Positions 27,978-35,511 of a stretch of DNA of 64,000 bases are shown here, piece by piece (within the stretch, counting starts at the first letter, position 1; each line of letters opens with the position of its first letter). Origin of the DNA: DATBGO01 sp963695645 (lineage in GTDB: Bacteria > Actinomycetota > Actinomycetes > Streptosporangiales > Streptosporangiaceae); the NCBI GenBank assembly GCA_963695645.1, contig CAVOHC010000012.1, positions 930,001-994,000 on the forward strand, written 5' to 3'. The notes under the pieces were generated by a model. That model worked only from the letters and a program-made list of their open reading frames with translations. It was not told the DNA's origin and made no database searches. Position numbers and translations under genes: made by a program.

Positions 27978-28676
27978 ATGGCATCGGGCCAGGAGCCAGC
28001 CGTTCCGCCCCCGGTGACGCCGCTGGCGGCTGCTGAGCGGGGTGAGCACTGGTGGCCGGTGGCGCTGGCGGTTATCGTCGTCGTTGGCCTGCATGTGGTG
28101 CTGCCCGCGAAGTACCGGGTGAACCCCCCGTGGGTGCTCCCCGTCGTTCTGCTCGGGTTGCTGGCTGCCCTGATCATCGGGGACCCGGGCCGCATCGACC
28201 GGCAGAAAACCTGGCTGCGGGTAACCACCAGCGCTGCGATTGCCCTGCTGACACTGGCGAACCTGTTCGCCGCCGCCCGCCTCGTCGGCGACATTCTGAC
28301 CAGCAACAAGCTATTCGCCAGCAACGCCACGGCCCTGCTGGCCACCGGCGGGGTGATCTGGGCCACCAACGTGATCGCGTTCGGGCTGTGGTACTGGGAT
28401 CTGGATCGCGGTGGTGCCGCCGCCCGGGCGCACCAGCCGTATGCCAACCCGGCGTTCGTCTTCCCCGAGATGCTGAACACCGGCTACGCGCCGGCTACCT
28501 GGGTGCCGGAGTTCGCCGATTACCTGTCGCTGGCCTTTTGGACCGCCACCGCGTTCAGCCCCACCGATGTCTCCGCGATCAAGCGGTGGGCCAAGCTGCT
28601 CATGATGACCGAGGCGATGGTGTCCCTCGGCATCGGCGTGCTCGTGGTCGCCCGTGCGGTCAACATCTTGAAGTAG
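27978..28676 (+). CDS. Integral membrane protein, unknown function
   Basis: A 232-aa protein with five or six hydrophobic segments, including WWPVALAVIVVVGLHVVLPA, WVLPVVLLGLLAALIIGDPG, ATGGVIWATNVIAFGLWYWD and LLMMTEAMVSLGIGVLVVAR. The pattern NVIAFGLWYWDLDRGG with EFADYLSLAFWTATAFSPTD matches a family of actinobacterial membrane proteins (DUF1345-like) that I know only as uncharacterised. A short ORF overlapping AGGAGC follows at 28681 but is not supported. Confidence 0.78.
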   Translation: MASGQEPAVPPPVTPLAAAERGEHWWPVALAVIVVVGLHVVLPAKYRVNPPWVLPVVLLGLLAALIIGDPGRIDRQKTWLRVTTSAAIALLTLANLFAAARLVGDILTSNKLFASNATALLATGGVIWATNVIAFGLWYWDLDRGGAAARAHQPYANPAFVFPEMLNTGYAPATWVPEFADYLSLAFWTATAFSPTDVSAIKRWAKLLMMTEAMVSLGIGVLVVARAVNILK

Positions 28677-28767
28677 GAGCATGAAACCCAGCCACCAGAC
28701 TGAGCCGGGGCGCGATTGGGCGCCGTTCAGTCAGCCAGGGGATGACTACCCGACGCGAAAATCAGCG

Positions 28768-29223
28768 TTAGCGCCCCCGACGACGCGCACGCCGGTGCAT
28801 CCCGGCTACGGAGACTGGTGACAAAGGACGCCCGAGCGGGTCGATGAACAGCGCACATGGCCCGGTGGCGGCCGGCACGGTGCCGTCGAGGAGCTTGATG
28901 CTGTAGCTGAGCGCGTCTCCGTCCAGGTGCGGATCTTGGATGACCACGACCGCATCCTCGGGAGGCCGGTCGCCCGGCTCCGCGAACGACAGGACCGCGT
29001 TCGGGGGGTTGTCCGCGAAGCTGTTGTCCCCTGCTGCCCAGTTGGCGACGAAGTGACGAGACAACATGTGTCCGACCTCGCGCTGGGGACGGTCGGCGAA
29101 GTAAAGCGTCGACGGCGACACGCCCTGCAACGTGATGGTTCCCCGGTCGCTGGTCATGCTCGCCGCGGTCTGGACGAACAATGCCTGCATGTCCTCAAGC
29201 TGTTGCTCGGTGACCTCACTCAT
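28768..29223 (-). CDS. Uncharacterised conserved-looking protein
   Basis: A 151-aa soluble protein beginning MSEVTEQQLEDMQALFVQTA. A central beta-rich part follows: GTITLQGVSPSTLYFADRPQ, NAVLSFAEPGDRPPEDAVVV and DALSYSIKLLDGTVPAATGP. The end is basic (RRARRRGR). The ATG at 29223 has AGAGGAG 5 nt upstream and is preferred over an upstream extension. No signal peptide. I do not recognise the family. Confidence 0.72.
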   Translation of the reverse strand: MSEVTEQQLEDMQALFVQTAASMTSDRGTITLQGVSPSTLYFADRPQREVGHMLSRHFVANWAAGDNSFADNPPNAVLSFAEPGDRPPEDAVVVIQDPHLDGDALSYSIKLLDGTVPAATGPCALFIDPLGRPLSPVSVAGMHRRARRRGR

Positions 29224-29313
29224 CGTGGCTCCTCTCGCACGCCGCTTTACCCGGCTGGGCCCTTGCCGCGTGATCCGATCGTGACCGTTGGTGGCTATCA
29301 GCAACCCTTCCCG

Positions 29314-29670
29314 ATGCTCATGGCCGGCGCGTGGTTCCTGCTGCCGCGCGGCTGCGTGTCCTGCGGCTCCTCGTCAAAGGTGGCCGCCCTGTGCTTGCTG
29401 ATGATCGTCCCAGCCGTCATTCTGCTCCTGCTCACCCATAGCGCCAACAGCCACGTGATCAGCTTCATCGATGCCGAGGGCAAGCGGTTCGGCCTGGTAC
29501 TGTCCGGCCACAGCCACCCGCTATCGGGCGGCATGTTTGCCGCGTGCGTCGCGCTGACTTGCGGGGTCGCGGTCGTAGTCTGGGTGCTCGGACGCCGCGC
29601 CGACCTGCGGCTGATCGCGCGCCGGGAGCCGGCGATCGCCGCATACCTAACGGACCCGGCGCAGGGCTGA
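29314..29670 (+). CDS. Small membrane protein with two helices
   Basis: Encodes MLMAGAWFLLPRGCVSCGSS, then two hydrophobic helices (VAALCLLMIVPAVILLLLTH and GGMFAACVALTCGVAVVVWV) flanking a loop rich in His and Ser. A basic tail follows. The N-terminal CVSC pair could bind metal or form a disulfide. The start is uncertain: ATG at 29314 or 29320, or GTG at 29281; none has a strong ribosome site. Confidence 0.5.
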   Translation: MLMAGAWFLLPRGCVSCGSSSKVAALCLLMIVPAVILLLLTHSANSHVISFIDAEGKRFGLVLSGHSHPLSGGMFAACVALTCGVAVVVWVLGRRADLRLIARREPAIAAYLTDPAQG

Positions 29671-29689
29671 CCGCTGGTCCGGTTCGGGG

Positions 29690-29745
29690 ACCTCCTCGAA
29701 GCGGACCGATCCCGCAACCCCCGGCTGCACCGTTACTGCTTTCAT
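29690..29745 (-). pseudogene. Zinc alcohol/glucose dehydrogenase N-terminal stub
   Basis: From an ATG with GGAGG 5 nt upstream the frame reads MKAVTVQPGVAGSVRFEEVP EPD, the standard first strand of medium-chain zinc dehydrogenases, then leaves the family. Only about 19-23 codons remain. Confidence 0.65.
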
Positions 29746-29755
29746 AACGTCCTCC

Positions 29756-29810
29756 GGTCCACGTCGGGGATGTTGCGCAGCGCGTCGACTCGCGGGTCGT
29801 CGGCCTGCGG
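29756..29810 (-). pseudogene. Fragment of a CoA-disulfide-reductase-like gene
   Basis: The minus strand reads ADDPRVDALRNIPDVD, matching GADDPRVDVLRNIPDMD in the intact flavoprotein at 40.1-41.8 kb. Together with the duplicated stress-protein gene beside it, this is the remains of a second copy of that locus. Confidence 0.65.
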
Positions 29811-29903
29811 GCGAAACAGCCCGGCCCCGGCCCGGACCGGCGAGGCAGCTGACTTTCCGTGGCGGCCACGGTGCTCGGCGTCGGCTAGGACGAGTGGCCG
29901 GGG

Positions 29904-30410
29904 TTACATCTCCTTGACCGCTTGCTGCAGAGTCTTGTCGATGTCCTTGGGGTCCACGCCGAGCTGCTGGGCTGTCTGCTTCTCCGCTCTGGTCACCGCG
30001 TTCTTGATCGCGTCCTCGACCTTGCTCTCGCCGACAATGACGAGCCCGGCCTGGCCCGGGTCGATGAAGTCCCCCAGCTGCTTGGCGTCCGCGCGGGACA
30101 TTCCCCCGGCCAGGTGCCCGCTGACCCCGCCGACCACGCCACCGGCCGCGGCCGCGCCCAGCACCGCCGGCGGGAAGATGACCCCGATGGCCGCCCCGGC
30201 GGCAACGCCCCACCAGGCGCCATGACGGGTGGACGTCTCGTCCTTATTCTCATGGACCTTGCCGCTGGCGTCCTTGGTGACCACAGCCGCATCGTAGGAA
30301 CCCACCAGGCCCGCCGCGTGAGCGTCCTTGACGACCTGGTAGTCATCCCGTGCTGTTGCTTCATCCGGATATGTTGCCACCAGGATGAACGTGCTACCGG
30401 ACCCGGACAT
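29904..30410 (-). CDS. DUF1269-type general stress protein, copy 1
   Basis: A 168-aa protein. It has an N-terminal alpha/beta domain (STFILVATYPDEATARDDYQ), a glycine/alanine-rich membrane-active hairpin (GAAIGVIFPPAVLGAAAAGG, VVGGVSGHLAGGMSRADAKQ) and a C-terminal domain with IDPGQAGLVIVGESKVEDAI. The layout fits the DUF1269/general-stress group, possibly membrane-associated. ATG at 30410 with GGAGG 6 nt upstream. A 95%-like identical copy lies at 42.2 kb. Promoter element C sits about 60 bp upstream. Confidence 0.82.
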   Translation of the reverse strand: MSGSGSTFILVATYPDEATARDDYQVVKDAHAAGLVGSYDAAVVTKDASGKVHENKDETSTRHGAWWGVAAGAAIGVIFPPAVLGAAAAGGVVGGVSGHLAGGMSRADAKQLGDFIDPGQAGLVIVGESKVEDAIKNAVTRAEKQTAQQLGVDPKDIDKTLQQAVKEM

Positions 30411-30467
30411 GCCGACCTCCTCCAGTTCCGCTGGCATCCCTTGCCAGGCGGCTCAGCTCGGCTTCAC

Positions 30468-30528
30468 GCTCACACCCAGGCAGGTGACCCTGCATCACCT
30501 ACCGGCCGGGTTCACCTAGGGGAAAGCC
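30468..30528 (-). promoter_or_regulatory. Bipartite palindromic promoter element, copy C
   Basis: Oriented toward the DUF1269-type gene at 29904-30410. Box 1 is TTCCCCTAGGTGAA; box 2 is AGGTGATGCAGGGTCACCT. Same variant as copy H. Confidence 0.85.
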
Positions 30529-30635
30529 GCGGCCAGAACAGACCAGGCCTGAACACCCGTCCTGAGGCCCAACCTGCCGCCGCTGCCGCGTGGCATCACC
30601 CGCTGCCGATGGGTCTGTCAGGCGGCTCTGCGGTC

Positions 30636-30687
30636 GTTTCCCCTAGGTGAAACGACGGGCAGGTGATGACAGGTCACCTGCGGCCGC
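30636..30687 (+). promoter_or_regulatory. Bipartite palindromic promoter element, copy D
   Basis: Box 1 GTTTCCCCTAGGTGAAAC; box 2 GCAGGTGATGACAGGTCACC continuing TGC. It faces the repeat-protein/RDD operon that starts at 30833. Copies C and D are divergent, about 110 bp apart. Confidence 0.85.
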
Positions 30688-30832
30688 TGAACGGTGGGGT
30701 TAGTGCGAGCCCAAGGAAGGGAGGGCTGCACGGCCAGGCGGAGGTGGCTGGCTAGAGAAAACAGCAAGCCCCGGTGCTCGACCAAGCGGCAGGCACCCGC
30801 TTCTACCATTAGCGATCGCACCACGAAAGGCC

Positions 30833-31429
30833 ATGCAAATGGACGGGTCTGGGCGACAGCGCTCGGCGGGGGACCGGCTGGCCCTGCGCGTGGAAGCGCT
30901 GGCCCAGGCCGCCGCGGAGCGCGCGGTCGACCTTGCAGTTTCCGCGTTGGATGTGAATGCGCTGCTGGACCGGATCGATCTGAACGCCGTTCTGGACCGG
31001 ATCGACCTGGACCGCGTGCTCGCGCGGGTGGATGTGGAAGCTGTGGTCGCGCGGGTGGACGTGGAAGCCGTGGTCGACCGGGTGGACGTGGAAGCCGTGG
31101 TCGACCGGGTGGACGTGAATACCGTGGTCGACCGGGTGGACGTGAACACCGTCGTCGACCGGGTGGACGTGAATACCGTGGTCGACCGGGTGGACGTGAA
31201 TACCGTCGTCGAGCGCATCGACATCGACCAGCTGGTCGAGCAGACCGACCTCGGCGCCGTCCTCGCCAGGTCCTCCAGCGGGGTCGCGAGCGATGTGCTC
31301 GATGTGGTCCGCAGCCAGACCGTCGGGCTCGACGAGTTCATCGCCCGCTTGATAGGGCGTCTTCGCCGCCGCCCATACACTGGCCCGCCCGGCCCGAGCG
31401 GCGGGCTGCGGGCCAAGGCAGGGTCATGA
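30833..31429 (+). CDS. Nonapeptide-repeat protein upstream of RDD gene
   Basis: A 198-aa protein. Residues 39-146 are twelve 9-residue repeats, with consensus VDVNTVVDR and outer variants IDLNAVLDR and TDLGAVLAR. Each has Asp at position 2, hydrophobics at 1, 3, 6 and 7, and Arg at 9. Before them is an Ala-rich helix; after them VLDVVRSQTVGLDEFIARLI and a Pro/Gly tail. It is probably a helical or solenoid scaffold. Its stop overlaps the ATG of the RDD gene (ATGA), so the two are translationally coupled, and element D lies upstream. Start ATG at 30833 or 30839, after GAAAGG. Confidence 0.8.
   Translation: MQMDGSGRQRSAGDRLALRVEALAQAAAERAVDLAVSALDVNALLDRIDLNAVLDRIDLDRVLARVDVEAVVARVDVEAVVDRVDVEAVVDRVDVNTVVDRVDVNTVVDRVDVNTVVDRVDVNTVVERIDIDQLVEQTDLGAVLARSSSGVASDVLDVVRSQTVGLDEFIARLIGRLRRRPYTGPPGPSGGLRAKAGS
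30947..31270 (+). repeat. 27-bp coding repeat, twelve units
   Basis: Twelve in-frame 27-bp units encode the nonapeptides. The middle units (about 31050-31205) are nearly identical in DNA as well, which suggests recent slippage or gene conversion; the outer units have diverged. Confidence 0.9.
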
Positions 31430-31950
31430 CCGCGCGGGCGGGCGATGCCGCGCCCTTCGGGCCCCCCGTCATCCAGGAGGGCCTGCAAGGGAAGTACGCG
31501 GGTTTCGCATCGCGTTTTACCGCCTTCGCCGTGGATATGGGGGTCAGTCTCGGCGTGTTCATGCTCGCCCTTGCCGCCATCTCATTCGCGGCGAAGGTGC
31601 TGACCGGCGAGGACATTGCCTGGAACAGGGGCGACGTCTGGGTTGTCATCGCGTATGCGGTCTGGGGGTTCGTCTACTTCGCCTATTCCTGGGCCGCGAG
31701 CGGCAGGACCGCCGGCATGGCGCTGTTCGGCGTACGGGTGGTGCGAGACGATGGCACCGACGCAAGCGCGCGCCGGGCGGTCGTCCGCACGCTGGCATTC
31801 CCGTTGAGCTTCCTGTTTTTGGGGCTGGGGTTCACAGGCATCCTCCTGGGCGGCCGGCGCCGGGCACTGCACGACGTCATCGCCGGGACAGCCGTCATCT
31901 ACTCGTGGGACGCGCGGGCGGCGCGGCTACGGTTCCTGTCCCGGGGCTGA
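31426..31950 (+). CDS. RDD-family membrane protein
   Basis: A 174-aa protein with the RDD signature: FASRFTAFAVDMGVSLGVFM (first helix with R and D), a second helix WVVIAYAVWGFVYFAYSW, GRTAGMALFGVRVV and RRALHDVIAGTAVIY at the end. RDD proteins are small polytopic membrane proteins, some linked to transport. It overlaps the repeat-protein gene by ATGA. It is likely expressed from element D together with that gene. Confidence 0.88.
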   Translation: MTARAGDAAPFGPPVIQEGLQGKYAGFASRFTAFAVDMGVSLGVFMLALAAISFAAKVLTGEDIAWNRGDVWVVIAYAVWGFVYFAYSWAASGRTAGMALFGVRVVRDDGTDASARRAVVRTLAFPLSFLFLGLGFTGILLGGRRRALHDVIAGTAVIYSWDARAARLRFLSRG

Positions 31951-32076
31951 TCTTGCAGCGGCATCCCGGCACAGCCGCTGACAGCCATCAGCGCCCCGTC
32001 CATGCGCAGCGTGACCTACTCTGCTGCCTCTGCTGCGCATGAGGTCGCGGTCGTTGAGTTGCTGGGCGGGCGGGCG

Positions 32077-32643
32077 TCAGGTAGCGGCCGGGCCAGCGCT
32101 GCCGCCGGTGTCCGGTCGTTGCTGGCGGCCGCGCTGCACGGCGCCCAGGAGCACTCGTATGCCGGCACCCAGGATCGCGAGGTCGCCGAGCATCTGGACG
32201 ATGAGTAGTACCCGGGCTGCCTCGGCCTTGGGGGCGATGTCCCCGAAACCCACTGTTGAGAAGACGGTCACCGTGAAGTACAAGGCGTCGGTGCGGGTCA
32301 GCGGCTGGGTGAAGGCGGCTGCGGAGGCTCGTTCCATCAGGAAGTACGTGGAGGCGAACAGCAGCAGGTAGATGGGAATGATCAAACCCAGCGCCTCGAC
32401 TGCCTGCACACCCGGGTACCGCGAGCGGGCGATTTTTCTGACCTGCCACGCCATGATGCCCGCGAAGACCAGCAGGCCGATCAGCAGGCGCACCGCTGTG
32501 TCGGCACTCAACGGCCGGTCCAGCGGCAGCAGGTAGTACAGAACCACCAGCACCGTCGCGGACAGCAGGCTGCGCAGCACCGCCCGGGCAATCAGCCGCC
32601 GTCGCTGTGCCCGCGGCAGGTCCTGGTAGGAATCACCGGCCAT
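32077..32643 (-). CDS. Two-TM potassium-channel-like protein
   Basis: A 188-aa protein with helices LRSLLSATVLVVLYYLLPLD, LLIGLLVFAGIMAWQV and GLIIPIYLLLFASTYFLMER. A pore loop TDALYFTVTVFSTVGFGDIA carries the TVGFGD selectivity filter, followed by the inner helix VLLIVQMLGDLAILGAGIRV. This is an Ion_trans_2-type K+ channel without a visible ligand domain. ATG at 32643 follows GGGG at suitable spacing; an ATG two codons earlier is also possible. It follows the FUSC gene on the same strand, 40 bp apart. Confidence 0.87.
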   Translation of the reverse strand: MAGDSYQDLPRAQRRRLIARAVLRSLLSATVLVVLYYLLPLDRPLSADTAVRLLIGLLVFAGIMAWQVRKIARSRYPGVQAVEALGLIIPIYLLLFASTYFLMERASAAAFTQPLTRTDALYFTVTVFSTVGFGDIAPKAEAARVLLIVQMLGDLAILGAGIRVLLGAVQRGRQQRPDTGGSAGPAAT

Positions 32644-32683
32644 GTTCATCCCCCGGCGGCCGGGCCTAGGGCGCCCTGGCCGC

Positions 32684-33784
32684 TCACGCCGCCGGGGCCG
32701 GGCGGGCCGGTGCCTGCGGCGCCGATTTGGCGGCGTGCTTTTGCAGCCGGTCCGCCAGGAACGTGAAGATGACCGCGATCCCGACCCCGGCGAACGTGAA
32801 CAGGATCCGCCGCCCCTCGTCGGTAAGGTTGGACGGGTGGGGTATATCCGCCGCGATCAGGATCGCCGCGGCCATCGCTGCGGTGTACCAGGCGTAGTTC
32901 ACGGTGTGGATCGACGCCGCCACCGCGACCAGGACCACGATGATCACCTCGAGTGCGGTCCTGTTGTCGACGGCCAGCAGGACGAGGGCGGCCACCGCGG
33001 CGCCCACTACCGTGCCGGCGATGCGCCGCTCGGCGACGAGGGCGGATTGCTGCAGGCTGGGCTTCATGGCGATGATGGTGGCGATGGGCATCCAGTAGGC
33101 GTTGGGCAGCTGCAGCCCGAAGGAGATCGCGACGGCGACCGACAGGACGGCGGCCCGCATCACCGCGAAAAGGACCAGCGGCCGGGTCAGCGGCCGCGGC
33201 GAGATATCGCCGGGGATCTCGGCGACCGGCTGGGGCTGCGTGACCCGCCCGCGGGCCAGCCACATGACGAAGGTGTAAGCGATCCACAGCGCCGACCCGA
33301 TGAGCCAGGCCAGCGCCTGTTTCCACGGTTCGAGGTGGACCAGGCCGGACCGGAAGGCATCCGGCAGGCCGAACGCGAGGAGAGTCGGCAGGCCGAGCGC
33401 GATGATGAACCAGACGTTGAGCATATAGGCCGCGACGAACCGGTGCAGGCCGTACGTCACCGCCAGCCCGCCCAGCAACGTGGCCACGAAGGCGGCCAGC
33501 ACCACGAATCCCCAGGCACCGCCGCCGATACCGAATCCCAGGGCCGTCAGCAGCGCACCGGCCACGGCGACCACGGCCAGCCGCGGTACCCGGTAGCCGT
33601 AGGTCCCGCCCGGGTCGCCCACCGCCACGACCAGCGCCCCGAAGATCGCAGTCAGGAAATACCTCCGGTCCGCGGGGAGCACGCCCACGACAATCAGCAG
33701 CCCCAGCACAACCGCAAAGACAACGCCTCTGTGCAGGCTGAATCCCTGCCGGTTGAGCTGGAACACCTTCGACACCTGGCTCAT
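32684..33784 (-). CDS. FUSC-family membrane transporter-like protein
   Basis: A 366-aa protein with two blocks of about five to six transmembrane helices. The C-terminal block contains QLPNAYWMPIATIIAMKPSL, QQSALVAERRIAGTVVGAAV, typical of FUSC/aromatic-acid-exporter proteins (PNAYW, Q-x-x-x-ERRIAGTxxG). AGAGG precedes the ATG by 6 nt. It may export aromatic or other organic acids. It is likely in an operon with the downstream channel gene. Confidence 0.87.
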   Translation of the reverse strand: MSQVSKVFQLNRQGFSLHRGVVFAVVLGLLIVVGVLPADRRYFLTAIFGALVVAVGDPGGTYGYRVPRLAVVAVAGALLTALGFGIGGGAWGFVVLAAFVATLLGGLAVTYGLHRFVAAYMLNVWFIIALGLPTLLAFGLPDAFRSGLVHLEPWKQALAWLIGSALWIAYTFVMWLARGRVTQPQPVAEIPGDISPRPLTRPLVLFAVMRAAVLSVAVAISFGLQLPNAYWMPIATIIAMKPSLQQSALVAERRIAGTVVGAAVAALVLLAVDNRTALEVIIVVLVAVAASIHTVNYAWYTAAMAAAILIAADIPHPSNLTDEGRRILFTFAGVGIAVIFTFLADRLQKHAAKSAPQAPARPAPAA

Positions 33785-33839
33785 AGCTCACCTCTCAACA
33801 CCTTGGCCGCTCAGCCACGCGGCCGGGGCAGGCTCACGA

Positions 33840-33857
33840 GCCTTACCTAGGCAAGGC
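33840..33857 (-). promoter_or_regulatory. Palindrome upstream of FUSC gene
   Basis: GCCTTACCTAGGCAAGGC is an 18-bp palindrome with one mismatched pair, centred on CCTAGG, 56 bp before the FUSC ATG. It shares the CCTAGG core with the regulon boxes but not their flanks. It may be a separate operator. Confidence 0.4.
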
Positions 33858-33872
33858 AAACCCGACATTCCG

Positions 33873-33973
33873 CGCTCACGTCCAGTTTCTTGGCGATGTC
33901 GTAGCCGGCTCGCGCCGTCGCCCCGCTCGGGTAGGTGCCGATGTAGGTGAATACCGCTTCGGCTTCGCCATGT
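33873..33973 (-). pseudogene. Stress-protein (DUF1269-type) N-terminal fragment
   Basis: The minus strand reads EAVFTYIGTYPSGATARAGY and DIAKKLDVSAEC, resembling the start of the DUF1269-type proteins at 29.9 and 42.2 kb. The rest is gone. Element E lies about 100 bp upstream and would have driven it; it may now drive the FUSC gene. Confidence 0.5.
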
Positions 33974-34069
33974 CCTCCCTCTCCTTGCTCGCCAACCCGG
34001 TACAGCTGGCGCCCTGTCGCCGTCCATCACCTGCTATCCATCACTTCATCACCTGCTGTCCATCACTGC

Positions 34070-34138
34070 GCACGCTAAGACTCAGGCAGGCGACCGGGCA
34101 TCACCTGCGGGCCGGTTTCACCTAGGTGGAAACGGCTC
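34070..34138 (-). promoter_or_regulatory. Bipartite palindromic promoter element, copy E
   Basis: Box 1 GTTTCCACCTAGGTGAAAC; box 2 GCAGGTGATGCCCGGTCGCC continuing TGC. It is nearly identical over 69 bp to copy F. The flank at 34022-34068 holds short repeats of CCATCACCTGCT, themselves like half of box 2. Confidence 0.85.
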
Positions 34139-34365
34139 AGCGCTGGGACCGGGTGTCCGCGGCCGCGTGCATTGCGGGGCGCGTGCATTGCGGTCTGCAG
34201 GCGAGCGAGAACGCTGCCAATGATCACCGGCATGCGCCTCAACATACCCGCGGGCCGCACGGCCCTAGCGGACCGCGGGTTCCCCGCTGGCCAGCCGAGC
34301 GGCCCGGGCGGAAGGTGGATGATGGCGCCCCGCAGGCCCGTCCTAGGCGTGGACGGGCGGGAGGG

Positions 34366-34593
34366 TCACTTCGCTGGCTGTGGTCCGGTTCGTCCGGCCG
34401 CGATGACGGCATCGACCTCGCGGAGGAAGTCGATCAGTGCGATCACGAGGAACACCCCGCCTATCAGCGACAGGATCTGTGCCTCCGGCCGTCCGGTCCT
34501 GCGGGCGATCGCACGGGCCACCGGCCGAGCGAGCTCCTTGGTCCAGCCGGTCAGGCCCACCTGGCCCATCGCCACGAAGTTCCATTTCGCCAT
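34366..34593 (-). CDS. Small membrane-anchored protein
   Basis: A 75-aa protein with one hydrophobic helix, ILSLIGGVFLVIALIDFLRE, preceded by a basic amphipathic segment (PVARAIARRTGRPEAQ) and followed by a Gly/Pro tail. AAGGAG lies 9 nt before the ATG. It is probably a single-pass protein of the stress island; unrecognised. The interval 34139-34365 shows nothing else. Confidence 0.65.
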   Translation of the reverse strand: MAKWNFVAMGQVGLTGWTKELARPVARAIARRTGRPEAQILSLIGGVFLVIALIDFLREVDAVIAAGRTGPQPAK

Positions 34594-34716
34594 CTGAGGC
34601 GCTCCTTCCTGATCTCGCCTGCCCCCGGAACCACCGCGAGCGGCATGGTGCCGTTCGGGGCTAGCTCGCCGCGGCCGTAGCCATGACGATCTCGTGGTTC
34701 ATCCGCTAGGCATTCT

Positions 34717-35154
34717 TTACTGGCATTTGCCTGATACGGCGTTCTCCAGAGTGCTTGCCGAGTTCTTCACCTGGGTGACCGCTGGCACAACCGCCGTGGC
34801 CGCGGTCAGGGGAGGCTGGCCTTTCGCGGACTTAATCGCGGTCTCCAGGCCGGACAGCGAGTTCTTCAGCGCCGTGGTCTGCGACGGGTACGCGGACTTC
34901 GCGTCGGTGGCGAATGTATTGGCGCTGGTCTGAACTTTGCTCAGCGCGGCCTGCAGGGAGCTGAGGCCGTTCTTGGCAACGCTGACATCGCCGAGGTTGT
35001 GGACGGAGGTCTTGAGCTGGCTGGCGGCGGTGCAGTAAGCCGGCTGGCTGCTACTGCCGCTGCTGCTGCATCCGGCGGCGACCTCGCACAGGACCAGCAC
35101 GGTGGCCGGAAGCAGCAGCCATCTGCGCGTGCCTGGCCGATAGGTGGCTCTCAT
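34717..35154 (-). CDS. Putative lipoprotein
   Basis: A 145-aa secreted protein. A basic start (MRATYRPGTRRW) precedes the hydrophobic stretch LLLPATVLVLCEVAAGC with a lipobox-like VAAGC. The mature part is Ser/Ala/Thr-rich and helical (TSVHNLGDVSVAKNGLSSLQ, AALSKVQTSANTF), suggesting a coiled periplasmic/cell-wall protein. ATG at 35154 with GGAGG 5 nt upstream. The ribosome-site region is tandemly duplicated (19 bp twice, 35156-35194). Element F lies about 50 bp upstream. Confidence 0.78.
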   Translation of the reverse strand: MRATYRPGTRRWLLLPATVLVLCEVAAGCSSSGSSSQPAYCTAASQLKTSVHNLGDVSVAKNGLSSLQAALSKVQTSANTFATDAKSAYPSQTTALKNSLSGLETAIKSAKGQPPLTAATAVVPAVTQVKNSASTLENAVSGKCQ

Positions 35155-35201
35155 GTGTCCTCCAGGGTGGCGGCTGTCCTCCAGGGTGGCGGCGTCTTTG
35201 C

Positions 35202-35271
35202 GCACGCTAGGACTCAGGCAGGCGACCGGGCATCACCTGCGGGCCGGTTTCACCTAGGTGGAAACGGCTCG
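35202..35271 (-). promoter_or_regulatory. Bipartite palindromic promoter element, copy F
   Basis: Same variant as copy E (box 1 TTTCCACCTAGGTGAAA, box 2 with arms GCAGGTGA / TCGCCTGC). It faces the lipoprotein gene. The 240 bp to the right, up to the LuxR start, hold nothing else that I recognise. Confidence 0.85.
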
Positions 35272-35511
35272 ACGGGTGCCTGCTGCTCGGGTCAAATCCC
35301 GCTCGCGAGCGGGTTTCCGGTACGAAGGTCGGCAGGAAGGGGGACGGCCTCCTGGGCATCTGCGGACTTCACGGACAGCAGGGTGCCCAGTCAAAGGACC
35401 TTTGGCCTGTTGAACACAGCTTCGCGGCCAGTACGATTGTTGGGCAACAGCATGGTATAGGCGATGTTGTCCCAGACCGCTGGCAGCAGGAGTTCTTGGC
35501 CGAGGGTGGCG

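Noticed and set aside
28681..28821. 46-aa ORF after the membrane protein
   Set aside because: The AGGAG is only 1 nt from the ATG and the ORF overlaps the opposite-strand gene end; no independent support.
30694..31950. Single 418-aa plus-strand protein
   Set aside because: The N-terminal part is an out-of-frame reading of the nonapeptide gene; the RDD gene has its own start at 31426 overlapping the true upstream gene.
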